The position numbers and the translations under genes were made by a program. This document shows positions 25,682 through 39,606 of a stretch of DNA of 64,000 nt, in pieces (position 1 is the stretch's first letter; every line of letters begins with the position of its first letter). The notes under the pieces are model-generated. The model was not told where the DNA came from and did no database searches. It was given only the letters and a program-made list of their open reading frames with translations. The DNA is from Karalla daura (taxonomy: Eukaryota > Chordata > Actinopteri > Chaetodontiformes > Leiognathidae): positions 19,804,509-19,868,508 of the forward strand of contig CM055196.1 of the NCBI GenBank assembly GCA_029224185.1. Reading direction: 5' to 3'.

Positions 25682-25826
25682 ATCTTTGCGCAGTGGCAGT
25701 ATCGTAGCCTATGAGGTTTATCCGAGGCGCGATTATTGCTAGTTGAAAACTTAACCCAATACCCCGCCTGGACGACTTGAAATACAGTCGGCTATGGCAA
25801 TTTTTGATGGTCTCTAAGGAGACTGG
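25682..25826 (+). ncRNA. U4 snRNA, array copy 18
   Basis: Consensus array U4. PSE A allele, base 146 A. Counterpart of copy 14, with a different PSE allele. Confidence 0.92.
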
Positions 25827-27059
25827 AAACAATGTTGAAAGCAACACAAATGAACCTTTGTACAGAGATGTAGCTGGAAGTGACACACAATACCAGTGTA
25901 GGTCTTGTGGCTGTCTGTGTTTTCACTGATGAAAAACACTGTCATCAGCACATAAGCTGACAAATAACAGTACATAAAACAATCTCTGATTGTGTTTGAA
26001 AGACTTCCAGCTGGTAGTTTCTCTTCTTCTACAGTTTGAAGCTTTCCCCTCTCCCATCACCTCAGCTGACATATAAACAAAAACACCACCTTGTGGTCAA
26101 AATACGTACCATGACATACTGTAGCAAGCAATGAGCCAAACTATATGCAGACGTAACTTTGAGTTTGACTGTGTTTTACAGCCATCTGAAGAATAATACT
26201 AACATCTTCTTAGCAAATGATAAAGGACAAAGGACACAACACAGCCCGAAGATTGAAGTTGAAAGAGCTGTTGTAAGTAGTGGCCTGACGAGACTTTCCC
26301 AAAGCTCTGAACCTGCTCATGGTTCACCAAGGATGCAGTTTCATGCGAAGCTTCGTTTGCTCTACGACGCCATCCGCTGGACAAAAAGTATACGACACGC
26401 GTCGCTTTTACATTGCAGTCAAGTATTAAGTGCATGATGAGGCTTCAGACTGTGTTCTTAAATACAGCTGCTCTCTTGTTTGGCCTCTTTTGTTGTTTGA
26501 GAACTTATTTCTGTAAAATGTCCAGCCTCTCTGTCAGTAGTGAAGAGTACAATGTGTTACTTAAAGTGTGATGCTGCCCTGTCAGTTTTCCCATGGACCA
26601 TGTTGCTTTTACTTATGTTCATAGATGGTGCATAGGGCTGCAGTTGAGCTATACACCTTTTCATTCAAACCCGAAAGGCATCAATGTCATACTTTTTGAA
26701 TGTTTCTAGCCAAAGTAAACAGTTGATTTGATCAAAATTCTCCCTTAATTGTTGACCTTGTCTTGCTCAGTGAGGCCCAGGAGTGTGCAGTGTGGCTCAG
26801 AGACAGGAGTAAACAGCTCCTCTTACCAAACAACCATCACCACCATGTGTACCTATTATGTATTGCTCTTCAAGCCTGATCCAAAACTAGAGTTCAGCCA
26901 GTCCTAACTAAAGGAGATGTCACTGCTTTCAGCATGTCATGGGTATGGTTGGTTGAAAGTGTATCTTGTGATGAAATTCAACTTGGCATGACGTGGCTTG
27001 ACCATGAATGCACAACACGTGTGGGGGAGGGACTTCCTTGGCGCCTCGGCTCCCTGGTC

Positions 27060-27204
27060 ATCTTTGCGCAGTGGCAGTATCGTAGCCTATGAGGTTTATC
27101 CGAGGCGCGATTATTGCTAGTTGAAAACTTAACCCAATACCCCGCCTGGACGACTTGAAATACAGTCGGCTATGGCAATTTTTGATGGTCTCTAAGGAGA
27201 CTGG
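27060..27204 (+). ncRNA. U4 snRNA, array copy 19
   Basis: Consensus array U4. PSE A allele, base 146 A. GAGATGTAG downstream variant. Confidence 0.92.
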
Positions 27205-28437
27205 AAACAATGTTGAAAGCAACACAAATGAACCTTTGTACAGAGATGTAGCTGGAAGTGACACACAATACCAGTGTAGGTCTTGTGGCTGTCTGTGTTT
27301 TCACTGATGAAAAACACTGTCATCAGCACATAAGCTGACAAATAACAGTACATAAAACAATCTCTGATTGTGTTTGAAAGACTTCCAGCTGGTAGTTTCT
27401 CTTCTTCTACAGTTTGAAGCTTTCCCCTCTCCCATCACCTCAGCTGACATATAAACAAAAACACCACCTTGTGGTCAAAATACGTACCATGACATACTGT
27501 AGCAAGCAATGAGCCAAACTATATGCAGACGTAACTTTGAGTTTGACTGTGTTTTACAGCCATCTGAATAATAATACTAACATCTTCTTAGCAAATGATA
27601 AAGGACAAAGGACACAACACAGCCCGAAGATTGAAGTTGAAAGAGCTGTTGTAAGTAGTGGCCTGACGAGACTTTCCCAAAGCTCTGAACCTGCTCATGG
27701 TTCACCAAGGATGCAGTTTCATGCGAAGCTTCGTTTGCTCTACGACGCCATCCGCTGGACAAAAAGTATACGACACGCGTCGCTTTTACATTGCAGTCAA
27801 GTATTAAGTGCATGATGAGGCTTCAGACTGTGTTCTTAAATACAGCTGCTCTCTTGTTTGGCCTCTTTTGTTGTTTGAGAACTTATTTCTGTAAAACGTC
27901 CAGCCTCTCTGTCAGTAGTGAAGAGTACAATGTGTTACTTAAAGTGTGATGCTGCCCTGTCAGCTTTCCCATGGACCATGTTGCTTTTACTTATGTTCAT
28001 GGATGGTGCATAGGGCTGCAGTTCAGCTATACACCTTTTCATTCAAACCCCAAAGGCATCGATGTCATACTTTTTGAATGTTTCTAGCCAAAGTAAACAG
28101 TTGATTTGATCAAAATTCTCCCTTAATTGTTGACCTTGTCTTGCTCAGTCAGGCCCAGGAGTGTGCAGTGTGGCTCAGAGACAGGAGTAAACAGCTCCTC
28201 TTACCAAACAACCATCACCACCATGTGTACCTATTATGTATTGCTCTTCAAGCCTGATCCAAAACTAGAGTTCAGCCAGTCATAACTAAAGGAGATGTCA
28301 CTGCTTTCAGCATGTCATGGGTATGGTTGGTTGAAAGTGTATCTTGTGATGAAATTCAACTTGGCATGACGTGGCTTGACCATGAATGCACAACACGTGT
28401 GGGGGAGGGACTTCCTTGGCGCCTCGGCTCCCTGGTC

Positions 28438-28582
28438 ATCTTTGCGCAGTGGCAGTATCGTAGCCTATGAGGTTTATCCGAGGCGCGATTATTGCTAGTT
28501 GAAAACTTAACCCAATACCCCGCCTGGACGACTTGAAATACAGTCGGCTATGGCAATTTTTGATGGTCTCTAAGGAGACTGG
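28438..28582 (+). ncRNA. U4 snRNA, array copy 20
   Basis: Consensus array U4. PSE A allele, base 146 T. Confidence 0.92.
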
Positions 28583-29815
28583 TAACAATGTTGAAAGCAA
28601 CACAAATGAGCCTTTGTACAGAAATGTAGCTGGAAGTGACACACAATACCAGTGTAGGTCTTGTGGCTGTCTGTGTTTTCACTGATGAAAAACACTATCA
28701 TCAGCACATAAGCTGACAAATAACAGTACATAAAACAATCTCTGATTGTGTTTGAAAGACTTCCAGCTGGTAGTTTCTCTTCTTCTACAGTTTGAAGCTT
28801 TCCCCTCTCCCATCACCTCAGCTGACATATAAACAAAAACACCACCTTGTGGTCAAAATACGTACCATGACATACTGTAGCAAGCAATGAGCCAAACTAT
28901 ATGCAGACGTAACTTTGAGTTTGACTGTGTTTTACAGCCATCTGAAGAATAATACTAACATCTTCTTAGCAAATGATAAAGGACAAAGGACACAACACAG
29001 CCCGAAGATTGAAGTTGAAAGAGCTGTTGTAAGTAGTGGCCTGACGAGACTTTCCCAAAGCTCTGAACCTGCTCATGGTTCACCAAGGATGCAGTTTCAT
29101 GCGAAGCTTCGTTTGCTCTACGACGCCATCCGCTGGACAAAAAGTATACGACACGCGTCGCTTTTACATTGCAGTCAAGTATTAAGTGCATGATGAGGCT
29201 TCAGACTGTGTTCTTAAATACAGCTGCTCTCTTGTTTGGCCTCTTTTGTTGTTTGAGAACTTATTTCTGTAAAATGTCCAGCCTCTCTGTCAGTAGTGAA
29301 GAGTACAATGTGTTACTTAAAGTGTGATGCTGCCCTGTCAGTTTTCCCATGGACCATGTTGCTTTTACTTATGTTCATGGATGGTGCATAGGGCTGCAGT
29401 TGAGCTATACAGCTTTTCATTAAAACCCCAAAGGCATCGATGTCATACTTTTTGAATGTTTCTAGCCAAAGTAAACAGTCGATTTGATCAAAATTCTCCC
29501 TTAATTGTTGACCTTGTCTTGCTCAGTGAGGCCCAGGAGTGTGCAGTGTGGCTCAGAGACAGGAGTAAACAGCTCCTCTTACCAAACAACCATCACCACC
29601 ATGTGTACCTATTATGTATTGCTCTTCAAGCCTGATCCAAAACTAGAGTTCAGCCAGTCATAACTAAAGGAGATGTCACTGCTTTCAGCATGTCATGGGT
29701 ATGGTTGGTTGAAAGTGTATCTTGTGATGAAATTCAACTTGGCATGACGTGGCTTGACCATGAATGCACAACACGTGTGGGGGAGGGACTTCCTTGGCGC
29801 CTCGGCTCCCTGGTC

Positions 29816-29960
29816 ATCTTTGCGCAGTGGCAGTATCGTAGCCTATGAGGTTTATCCGAGGCGCGATTATTGCTAGTTGAAAACTTAACCCAATACCCCG
29901 CCTGGACGACTTGAAATACAGTCGGCTATGGCAATTTTTGATGGTCTCTAAGGAGACTGG
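29816..29960 (+). ncRNA. U4 snRNA, array copy 21
   Basis: Consensus array U4. PSE A allele, base 146 A. Its spacer shares TTTCTCATGG with copies 12 and 16. Confidence 0.92.
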
Positions 29961-31193
29961 AAACAATGTTGAAAGCAACACAAATGAACCTTTGTACAGA
30001 GATGTAGCTGGAAGTGACACACAATACCAGTGTAGGTCTTGTGGCTGTCTGTGTTTTCACTGATGAAAAACACTGTCATCAGCACATAAGCTGACAAATA
30101 ACAGTACATAAAACAATCTCTGATTGTGTTTGAAAGACTTCCAGCTGGTAGTTTCTCTTCTTCTACAGTTTGAAGCTTTCCCCTCTCCCATCACCTCAGC
30201 TGACATATAAACAAAAACACCACCTTGTGGTCAAAATACGTACCATCACATACTGTAGCAAGCAATGAGCCAAACTATATGCAGACGTAACTTTGAGTTT
30301 GACTGTGTTTTACAGCCATCTGAAGAATAATACTAACATCTTCTTAGCAAATGATAAAGGACAAAGGACACAACACAGCCCGAAGATTGAAGTTGAAAGA
30401 GCTGTTGTAAGTAGTGGCCTGACGAGACTTTCCCAAAGCTCTGAACCTGCTCATGGTTCACCAAGGATGCAGTTTCATGCGAAGCTTCGTTTGCTCTACG
30501 ACGCCATCCGCTGGACAAAAAGTATACGACACGCGTCGCTTTTACATTGCAGTCAAGTATTAAGTGCATGATGAGGCTTCAGACTGTGTTCTTAAATACA
30601 GCTGCTCTCTTGTTTGGCCTCTTTTGTTGTTTGAGAACTTATTTCTGTAAAACGTCCAGCCTCTCTGTCAGTAGTGAAGAGTACAATGTGTTACTTAAAG
30701 TGTGATGCTGCCCTGTCAGCTTTCTCATGGACCATGTTGCTTTTACTTATGTTCATGGATGGTGCATAGGGCTGCAGTTCAGCTATACACCTTTTCATTA
30801 AAACCCGAAAGGCATCAATGTCATACTTTTTGAATGTTTCTAGCCAAAGTAAACAGTTGATTTGATCAAAATTCTCCCTTAATTGTTGACCTTGTCTTGC
30901 TCAGTGAGGCTCAGGAGTGTGCAGTGTGGCTCAGAGACAGGAGTAAACAGCTCCTCTTACCAAACAACCATCACCACCATGTGTACCTGTTATGTATTGC
31001 TCTTCAAGCCTGATCCAAAACTAGAATTCAGCCAGTCATAACTAAAGGAGATGTCACTGCTTTCAGCATGTCATGGGTATGGTTGGTTGAAAGTGTATCT
31101 TGTGATGAAATTCAACTTGGCATGACGTGGCTTGACCATGAATGCACAACACGTGTGGGGGAGGGACTTCCTTGGCGCCTCGGCTCCCTGGTC

Positions 31194-31338
31194 ATCTTTG
31201 CGCAGTGGCAGTATCGTAGCCTATGAGGTTTATCCGAGGCGCGATTATTGCTAGTTGAAAACTTAACCCAATACCCCGCCTGGACGACTTGAAATACAGT
31301 CGGCTATGGCAATTTTTGATGGTCTCTAAGGAGACTGG
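31194..31338 (+). ncRNA. U4 snRNA, array copy 22
   Basis: Consensus array U4. PSE A allele, base 146 T. Confidence 0.92.
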
Positions 31339-32571
31339 TAACAATGTTGAAAGCAACACAAATGAGCCTTTGTACAGAAATGTAGCTGGAAGTGACACAC
31401 AATACCAGTGTAGGTCTTGTGGCTGTCTGTGTTTTCACTGATGAAAAACACTGTCGTCAGCACATAAGCTGACAAATAACAGTACATAAAACAATCTCTG
31501 ATTGTGTTTGAAAGACTTCCAGCTGGTAGTTTCTCTTCTTCTACAGTTTGAAGCTTTCCCCTCTCCCATCACCTCAGCTGACATATAAACAAAAACACCA
31601 CCTTGTGGTCAAAATACGTACCATGACATACTGTAGCAAGCAATGAGCCAAACTATATGCAGACGTAACTTTGAGTTTGACTGTGTTTTACAGCCATCTG
31701 AAGAATAATACTAACATCTTCTTAGCAAATGATAAAGGACAAAGGACACAACACAGCCCGAAGATTGAAGTTGAAAGAGCTGTTGTAAGTAGTGGCCTGA
31801 CGAGACTTTCCCAAAGCTCTGAACCTGCTCATGGTTCACCAAGGATGCAGTTTCATGCGAAGCTTCGTTTGCTCTACGACGCCATCCGCTGGACAAAAAG
31901 TATACGACACGCGTCGCTTTTACATTGCAGTCAAGTATTAAGTGCATGATGAGGCTTCAGACTGTGTTCTTAAATACAGCTGCTCTCTTGTTTGGCCTCT
32001 TTTGTTGTTTGAGAACTTATTTCTGTAAAATGTCCAGCCTCTCTGTCAGTAGTGAAGAGTACAATGTGTTACTTAAAGTGTGATGCTGCCCTGTCAGCTT
32101 TCCCATGGACCATGTTGCTTTTACTTATGTTCATGGATGGTGCATAGGGCTGCAGTTCAGCTATACACCTTTTCATTCAAACCCCAAAGGCATCGATGTC
32201 ATACTTTTTGAATGTTTCTAGCCAAAGTAAACAGTTGATTTGATCAAAATTCTCCCTTAATTGTTGACCTTGTCTTGCTCAGTCAGGCCCAGGAGTGTGC
32301 AGTGTGGCTCAGAGACAGGAGTAAACAGCTCCTCTTACCAAACAACCATCACCACCATGTGTACCTATTATGTATTGCTCTTCAAGCCTGATCCAAAACT
32401 AGAGTTCAGCCAGTCCTAACTAAAGTAGATGTCACTGCTTTCAGCATGTCATGGGTATGGTTGGTTGAAAGTGTATCTTGTGATGAAATTCAACTTGGCA
32501 TGACATGGCTTGACCATGAATGCACAACACGTGTGGGGGAGGGACTTCCTTGGCGCCTCGGCTCCCTGGTC

Positions 32572-32716
32572 ATCTTTGCGCAGTGGCAGTATCGTAGCCT
32601 ATGAGGTTTATCCGAGGCGCGATTATTGCTAGTTGAAAACTTAACCCAATACCCCGCCTGGACGACTTGAAATACAGTCGGCTATAGCAATTTTTGCTGG
32701 TCTCTAAGGAGACTGG
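32572..32716 (+). ncRNA. U4 snRNA, array copy 23 (G115A, A126C)
   Basis: The most diverged array copy. G115A removes the C87-G115 pair closing the central stem, and A126C alters the last base of the AATTTTTGA Sm site. The rest is consensus. PSE A allele, base 146 T. It may be a degenerating copy. Confidence 0.85.
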
Positions 32717-33949
32717 TAACAATGTTGAAAGCAACACAAATGAGCCTTTGTACAGAAATGTAGCTGGAAGTGACACACAATACCAGTGTAGGTCTTGTGG
32801 CTGTCTGTGTTTTCACTGATGAAAAACACTGTCGTCAGCACATAAGCTGACAAATAACAGTACATAAAACAATCTCTGATTGTGTTTGAAAGACTTCCAG
32901 CTGGTAGTTTCTCTTCTTATACAGTTTGAAGCTTTCCCCTCTCCCATCACCTCAGCTGACATATAAACAAAAACACCACCTTGTGGTCAAAATACGTACC
33001 ATGACATACTGTAGCAAGCAATGAGCCAAACTATATGCAGACGTAACTTTGAGTTTGACTGTGTTTTACAGCCATCTGAAGAATAATACTAACATCTTCT
33101 TAGCAAATGATAAAGGACAAAGGACACAACACAGCCCGAAGATTGAAGTTGAAAGAGCTGTTGTAAGTAGTGGCCTGACGAGACTTTCCCAAAGCTCTGA
33201 ACCTGCTCATGGTTCACCAAGGATGCAGTTTCATGCGAAGCTTCGTTTGCTCTACGACGCCATCCGCTGGACAAAAAGTATACGACACGCGTCGCTTTTA
33301 CATTGCAGTCAAGTATTAAGTGCATGATGAGGCTTCAGACTGTGTTCTTAAATACAGCTGCTCTCTTGTTTGGCCTCTTTTGTTGTTTGAGAACTTATTT
33401 CTGTAAAATGTCCAGCCTCTCTGTCAGTAGTGAAGAGTACAATGTGTTACTTAAAGTGTGATGCTGCCCTGCCAGCTTTCCCATGGACCATGTTGCTTTT
33501 ACTTATGTTCATGGATGGTGCATAGGGCTGCAGTTGAGCTATACAGCTTTTCATTAAAACCCGAAAGGCATCAATGTCATACTTTTTGAATGTTTCTAGC
33601 CAAAGTAAACAGTTGATTTGATCAAAATTCTCCCTTAATTGTTGACCTTGTCTTGCTCAGTGAGGCCCAGGAGTGTGCAGTGTGGCTCAGAGACAGGAGT
33701 AAACAGCTCCTCTTACCAAACAACCATCACCACCATGTGTACCTGTTATGTATTGCTCTTCAAGCCTGATCCAAAACTAGAATTCAGCCAGTCATAACTA
33801 AAGGAGATGTCACTGCTTTCAGCATGTCATGGGTATGGTTGGTTGAAAGTGTATCTTGTGATGAAATTCAACTTGGCATGACGTGGCTTGACCATGAATG
33901 CACAACACGTGTGGGGGAGGGACTTCCTTGGCGCCTCGGCTCCCTGGTC

Positions 33950-34094
33950 ATCTTTGCGCAGTGGCAGTATCGTAGCCTATGAGGTTTATCCGAGGCGCGA
34001 TTATTGCTAGTTGAAAACTTAACCCAATACCCCGCCTGGACGACTTGAAATACAGTCGGCTATGGCAATTTTTGATGGTCTCTAAGGAGACTGG
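33950..34094 (+). ncRNA. U4 snRNA, array copy 24
   Basis: Consensus array U4. PSE A allele, base 146 T. Confidence 0.92.
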
Positions 34095-35327
34095 TAACAA
34101 TGTTGAAAGCAACACAAATGAGCCTTTGTACAGAAATGTAGCTGGAAGTGACACACAATACCAGTGTAGGTCTTGTGGCTGTCTGTGTTTTCACTGATGA
34201 AAAACACTGTCGTCAGCACATAAGCTGACAAATAACAGTACATAAAACAATCTCTGATTGTGTTTGAAAGACTTCCAGCTGGTAGTTTCTCTTCTTCTAC
34301 AGTTTGAAGCTTTCCCCTCTCCCATCACCTCAGCTGACATATAAACAAAAACACCACCTTGTGGTCAAAATACGTACCATGACATACTGTAGCAAGCAAT
34401 GAGCCAAACTATATGCAGACGTAACTTTGAGTTTGACTGTGTTTTACAGCCATCTGAAGAATAATACTAACATCTTCTTAGCAAATGATAAAGGACAAAG
34501 GACACAACACAGCCCGAAGATTGAAGTTGAAAGAGCTGTTGTAAGTAGTGGCCTGACGAGACTTTCCCAAAGCTCTGAACCTGCTCATGGTTCACCAAGG
34601 ATGCAGTTTCATGCGAAGCTTCGTTTGCTCTACGACGCCATCCGCTGGACAAAAAGTATACGACACGCGTCGCTTTTACATTGCAGTCAAGTATTACGTG
34701 CATGATGAGGCTTCAGACTGTGTTCTTAAATACAGCTGCTCTCTTGTTTGGCCTCTTTTGTTGTTTGAGAACTTATTTCTGTAAAATGTCCAGCCTCTCT
34801 GTCAGTAGTGAAGAGTACAATGTGTTACTTAAAGTGTGATGCTGCCCTGTCAGTTTTCCCATGGACCATGTTGCTTTTACTTATGTTCATAGATGGTGCA
34901 TAGGGCTGCAGTTGAGCTATACACCTTTTCATTAAAACCCGAAAGGCATCAATGTCATACTTTTTGAATGTTTCTAGCCAAAGTAAACAGTTGATTTGAT
35001 CAAAATTCTCCCTTAATTGTTGACCTTGTCTTGCTCAGTGAGGCCCAGGAGTGTGCAGTGTGGCTCAGAGACAGGAGTAAACAGCTCCTCTTACCAAACA
35101 ACCATCACCACCATGTGTACCTATTATGTATTGCTCTTCAAGCCTGATCCAAAACTAGAGTTCAGCCAGTCATAACTAAAGGAGATGTCACTGCTTTCAG
35201 CATGTCATGGGTATGGTTGGTTGAAAGTGTATCTTGTGATGAAATTCAACTTGGCATGACGTGGCTTGACCATGAATGCGCAACACGTGTGGGGGAGGGA
35301 CTTCCTTGGCGCCTCGGCTCCCTGGTC

Positions 35328-35472
35328 ATCTTTGCGCAGTGGCAGTATCGTAGCCTATGAGGTTTATCCGAGGCGCGATTATTGCTAGTTGAAAACTTAA
35401 CCCAATACCCCGCCTGGACGACTTGAAATACAGTCGGCTATGGCAATTTTTGATGGTCTCTAAGGAGACTGG
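35328..35472 (+). ncRNA. U4 snRNA, array copy 25
   Basis: Consensus array U4. PSE G allele, base 146 T. Confidence 0.92.
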
Positions 35473-36705
35473 TAACAATGTTGAAAGCAACACAAATGAG
35501 CCTTTGTACAGAAATGTAGCTGGAAGTGACACACAATACCAGTGTAGGTCTTGTGGCTGTCTGTGTTTTCACTGATGAAAAACACTATCATCAGCACATA
35601 AGCTGACAAATAACAGTACATAAAACAATCTCTGATTGTGTTTGAAAGACTTCCAGCTGGTAGTTTCTCTTCTTCTACAGTTTGAAGCTTTCCCCTCTCC
35701 CATCACCTCAGCTGACATATAAACAAAAACACCACCTTGTGGTCAAAATACGTACCATCACATACTGTAGCAAGCAATGAGCCAAACTATATGCAGACGT
35801 AACTTTGAGTTTGACTGTGTTTTACTGCCATCTGAAGAATAATACTAACATCTTCTTAGCAAATGATAAAGGACAAAGGACACAACACAGCCTGAAGATT
35901 GAAGTTGAAAGAGCTGTTGTAAGTAGTGGCCTGACGAGACTTTCCCAAAGCTCTGAACCTGCTCATGGTTCACCAAGGATGCAGTTTCATGCGAAGCTTC
36001 GTTTGCTCTACGACGCCATCCGCTGGACAAAAAGTATACGACACGCGTCGCTTTTACATTGCAGTCAAGTATTAGGTGCATGATGAGGCTTCAGACTGTG
36101 TTCTTAAATACAGCTGCTCTCTTGTTTGGCCTCTTTTGTTGTTTGAGAACTTATTTCTGTAAAATGTCCAGCCTCTCTGTCAGTAGTGAAGAGTACAATG
36201 TGTTACTTAAAGTGTGATGCTGCCCTGTCAGTTTTCCCATGGACCATGTTGCTTTTACTTATGTTCATGGATGGTGCATAGGGCTGCAGTTGAGCTATAC
36301 AGCTTTTCATTCAAACCCCAAAGGCATCGATGTCATACTTTTTGAATGTTTCTAGCCAAAGTAAACAGTCGATTTGATCAAAATTCTCCCTTAATTGTTG
36401 ACCTTGTCTTGCTCAGTGAGGCCCAGGAGTGTGCAGTGTGGCTCAGAGACAGGAGTAAACAGCTCCTCTTACCAAACAACCATCACCACCATGTGTACCT
36501 ATTATGTATTGCTCTTCAAGCCTGATCCAAAACTAGAGTTCAGCCAGTCATAACTAAAGGAGATGTCACTGCTTTCAGCATGTCATGGGTATGGTTGGTT
36601 GAAAGTGTATCTTGTGATGAAATTCAACTTGGCATGACGTGGCTTGACCATGAATGCGCAACACGTGTGGGGGAGGGACTTCCTTGGCGCCTCGGCTCCC
36701 TGGTC

Positions 36706-36850
36706 ATCTTTGCGCAGTGGCAGTATCGTAGCCTATGAGGTTTATCCGAGGCGCGATTATTGCTAGTTGAAAACTTAACCCAATACCCCGCCTGGATGAC
36801 TTGAAATACAGTCGGCTATGGCAATTTTTGATGGTCTCTAAGGAGACTGG
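36706..36850 (+). ncRNA. U4 snRNA, array copy 26 (C92U)
   Basis: One body change, C92U (a CpG to TpG change), turns the C92-G109 pair of the central hairpin into a U-G wobble, so the fold is kept. PSE G allele, base 146 T. Confidence 0.9.
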
Positions 36851-38083
36851 TAACAATGTTGAAAGCAACACAAATGAGCCTTTGTACAGAAATGTAGCTG
36901 GAAGTGACACACAATACCAGTGTAGGTCTTGTGGCTGTCTGTGTTTTCACTGATGAAAAACACTATCGTCAGCACATAAGCTGACAAATAACAGTACATA
37001 AAACAATCTCTGATTGTGTTTGAAAGACTTCCAGCTGGTAGTTTCTCTTCTTCTACAGTTTGAAGCTTTCCCCTCTCCCATCACCTCAGCTGACATATAA
37101 ACAAAAACACCACCTTGTGGTCAAAATACGTACCATCACATACTGTAGCAAGCAATGAGCCAAACTATATGCAGACGTAACTTTGAGTTTGACTGTGTTT
37201 TACAGCCATCTGAATAATAATACTAACATCTTCTTAGCAAATGATAAAGGACAAAGGACACAACACAGCCCGAAGATTGAAGTTGAAAGAGCTGTTGTAA
37301 GTAGTGGCCTGACGAGACTTTCCCAAAGCTCTGAACCTGCTCATGGTTCACCAAGGATGCAGTTTCATGCGAAGCTTCGTTTGCTCTACGACGCCATCCG
37401 CTGGACAAAAAGTATACGACACGCGTCGCTTTTACATTGCAGTCAAGTATTAAGTGCATGATGAGGCTTCAGACTGTGTTCTTAAATACAGCTGCTCTCT
37501 TGTTTGGCCTCTTTTGTTGTTTGAGAACTTATTTCTGTAAAATGTCCAGCCTCTCTGTCAGTAGTGAAGAGTGCAATGTGTTACTTAAAGTGTGATGCTG
37601 CCCTGTCAGTTTTCCCATGGACCATGTTGCTTTTACTTATGTTCATGGATGGTGCATAGGGCTGCAGTTGAGCTATGCAGCTTTTCATTCAAACCCCAAA
37701 GGCATCGATGTCATACTTTTTGAATGTTTCTAGCCAAAGTAAACAGTCGATTTGATCAAAATTCTCCCTTAATTGTTGACCTTGTCTTGCTCAGTGAGGC
37801 TCAGGAGTGTGCAGTGTGGCTCAGAGACAGGAGTAAACAGCTCCTCTTACCAAACAACCATCACCACCATGTGTACCTATTATGTATTGCTCTTCAAGCC
37901 TGATCCAAAACTAGAGTTCAGCCAGTCATAACTAAAGGAGATGTCACTGCTTTCAGCATGTCATGGGTATGGTTGGTTGAAAGTGTATCTTGTGATGAAA
38001 TTCAACTTGGCATGACGTGGCTTGACCATGAATGCGCAACACGTGTGGGGGAGGGACTTCCTTGGCGCCTCGGCTCCCTGGTC

Positions 38084-38228
38084 ATCTTTGCGCAGTGGCA
38101 GTATCGTAGCCTATGAGGTTTATCCGAGGCGCGATTATTGCTAGTTGAAAACTTAACCCAATACCCCGCCTGGACGACTTGAAATACAGTCGGCTATGGC
38201 AATTTTTGATGGTCTCTAAGGAGACTGG
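38084..38228 (+). ncRNA. U4 snRNA, array copy 27
   Basis: Consensus array U4. PSE G allele, base 146 T. The flank has GGTAATAATG instead of GGTAACAATG. Confidence 0.92.
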
Positions 38229-39461
38229 TAATAATGTTGAAAGCAACACAAATGAGCCTTTGTACAGAAATGTAGCTGGAAGTGACACACAATACCAGTG
38301 TAGGTCTTGTGGCTGTCTGTGTTTTCACTGATGAAAAACACTATCATCAGCACATAAGCTGACAAATAACAGTACATAAAACAATCTCTGATTGTGTTTG
38401 AAAGACTTCCAGCTGGTAGTTTCTCTTCTTCTACAGTTTGAAGCTTTCCCCTCTCCCATCACCTCAGCTGACATATAAACAAAAACACCACCTTGTGGTC
38501 AAAATACGTACCATGACATACTGTAGCAAGCAATGAGCCAAACTATATGCAGACGTAACTTTGAGTTTGACTGTGTTTTACAGCCATCTGAATAATAATA
38601 CTAACATCTTCTTAGCAAATGATAAAGGACAAAGGACACAACACAGCCCGAAGATTGAAGTTGAAAGAGCTGTTGTAAGTAGTGGCCTGACGAGACTTTC
38701 CCAAAGCTCTGAACCTGCTCATGGTTCACCAAGGATGCAGTTTCATGCGAAGCTTCGTTTGCTCTACGACGCCATCCGCTGGACAAAAAGTATACGACAC
38801 GCGTCGCTTTTACATTGCAGTCAAGTATTAAGTGCATGATGAGGCTTCAGACTGTGTTCTTAAATACAGCTGCTCTCTTGTTTGGCCTCTTTTGTTGTTT
38901 GAGAACTTATTTCTGTAAAACGTCCAGCCTCTCTGTCAGTAGTGAAGAGTACAATGTGTTACTTAAAGTGTGATGCTGCCCTGCCAGCTTTCCCATGGAC
39001 CATGTTGCTTTTACTTATGTTCATGGATGGTGCATAGGGCTGCAGTTGAGCTATACAGCTTTTCATTAAAACCCCAAAGGCATCGATGTCATACTTTTTG
39101 AATGTTTCTAGCCAAAGTAAACAGTCAATTTGATCAAAATTCTCCCTTAATTGTTGACCTTGTCTTGCTCAGTGAGGCTCAGGAGTGTGCAGTGTGGCTC
39201 AGAGACAGGAGTAAACAGCTCCTCTTACCAAACAACCATCACCACCATGTGTACCTATTATGTATTGCTCTTCAAGCCTGATCCAAAACTAGAGTTCAGC
39301 CAGTCATGGCTAAAGTAGATGTCACTGCTTTCAGCATGTCATGGGTATGGTTGGTTGAAAGTGTATCTTGTGATGAAATTCAACTTGGCATGACGTGGCT
39401 TGACCATGAATGCACAACACGTGTGGGGGAGGGACTTCCTTGGCGCCTCGGCTCCCTGGTC

Positions 39462-39606
39462 ATCTTTGCGCAGTGGCAGTATCGTAGCCTATGAGGTTTA
39501 TCCGAGGCGCGATTATTGCTAGTTGAAAACTTAACCCAATACCCCGCCTGGACGACTTGAAATACAGTCGGCTATGGCAATTTTTGATGGTCTCTAAGGA
39601 GACTGG
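39462..39606 (+). ncRNA. U4 snRNA, array copy 28
   Basis: Consensus array U4. PSE A allele, base 146 T. Confidence 0.92.

Larger units (their letters stand above)
16036..27059 (+). repeat. Four-unit duplication (copies 11-14 and 15-18)
   Basis: Marker combinations recur at a 5,512-bp offset. Base 146 runs T, T, A, A in both blocks. The spacer after copies 12 and 16 shares TACGTGCATG, TTTCTCATGG, GAGGCTCAGG, CCTGTTATG and GTGTGTCTTG. A few sites differ (PSE allele of 14 versus 18, AATAAT versus AAGAAT), so the blocks are not a verbatim copy. Confidence 0.75.
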
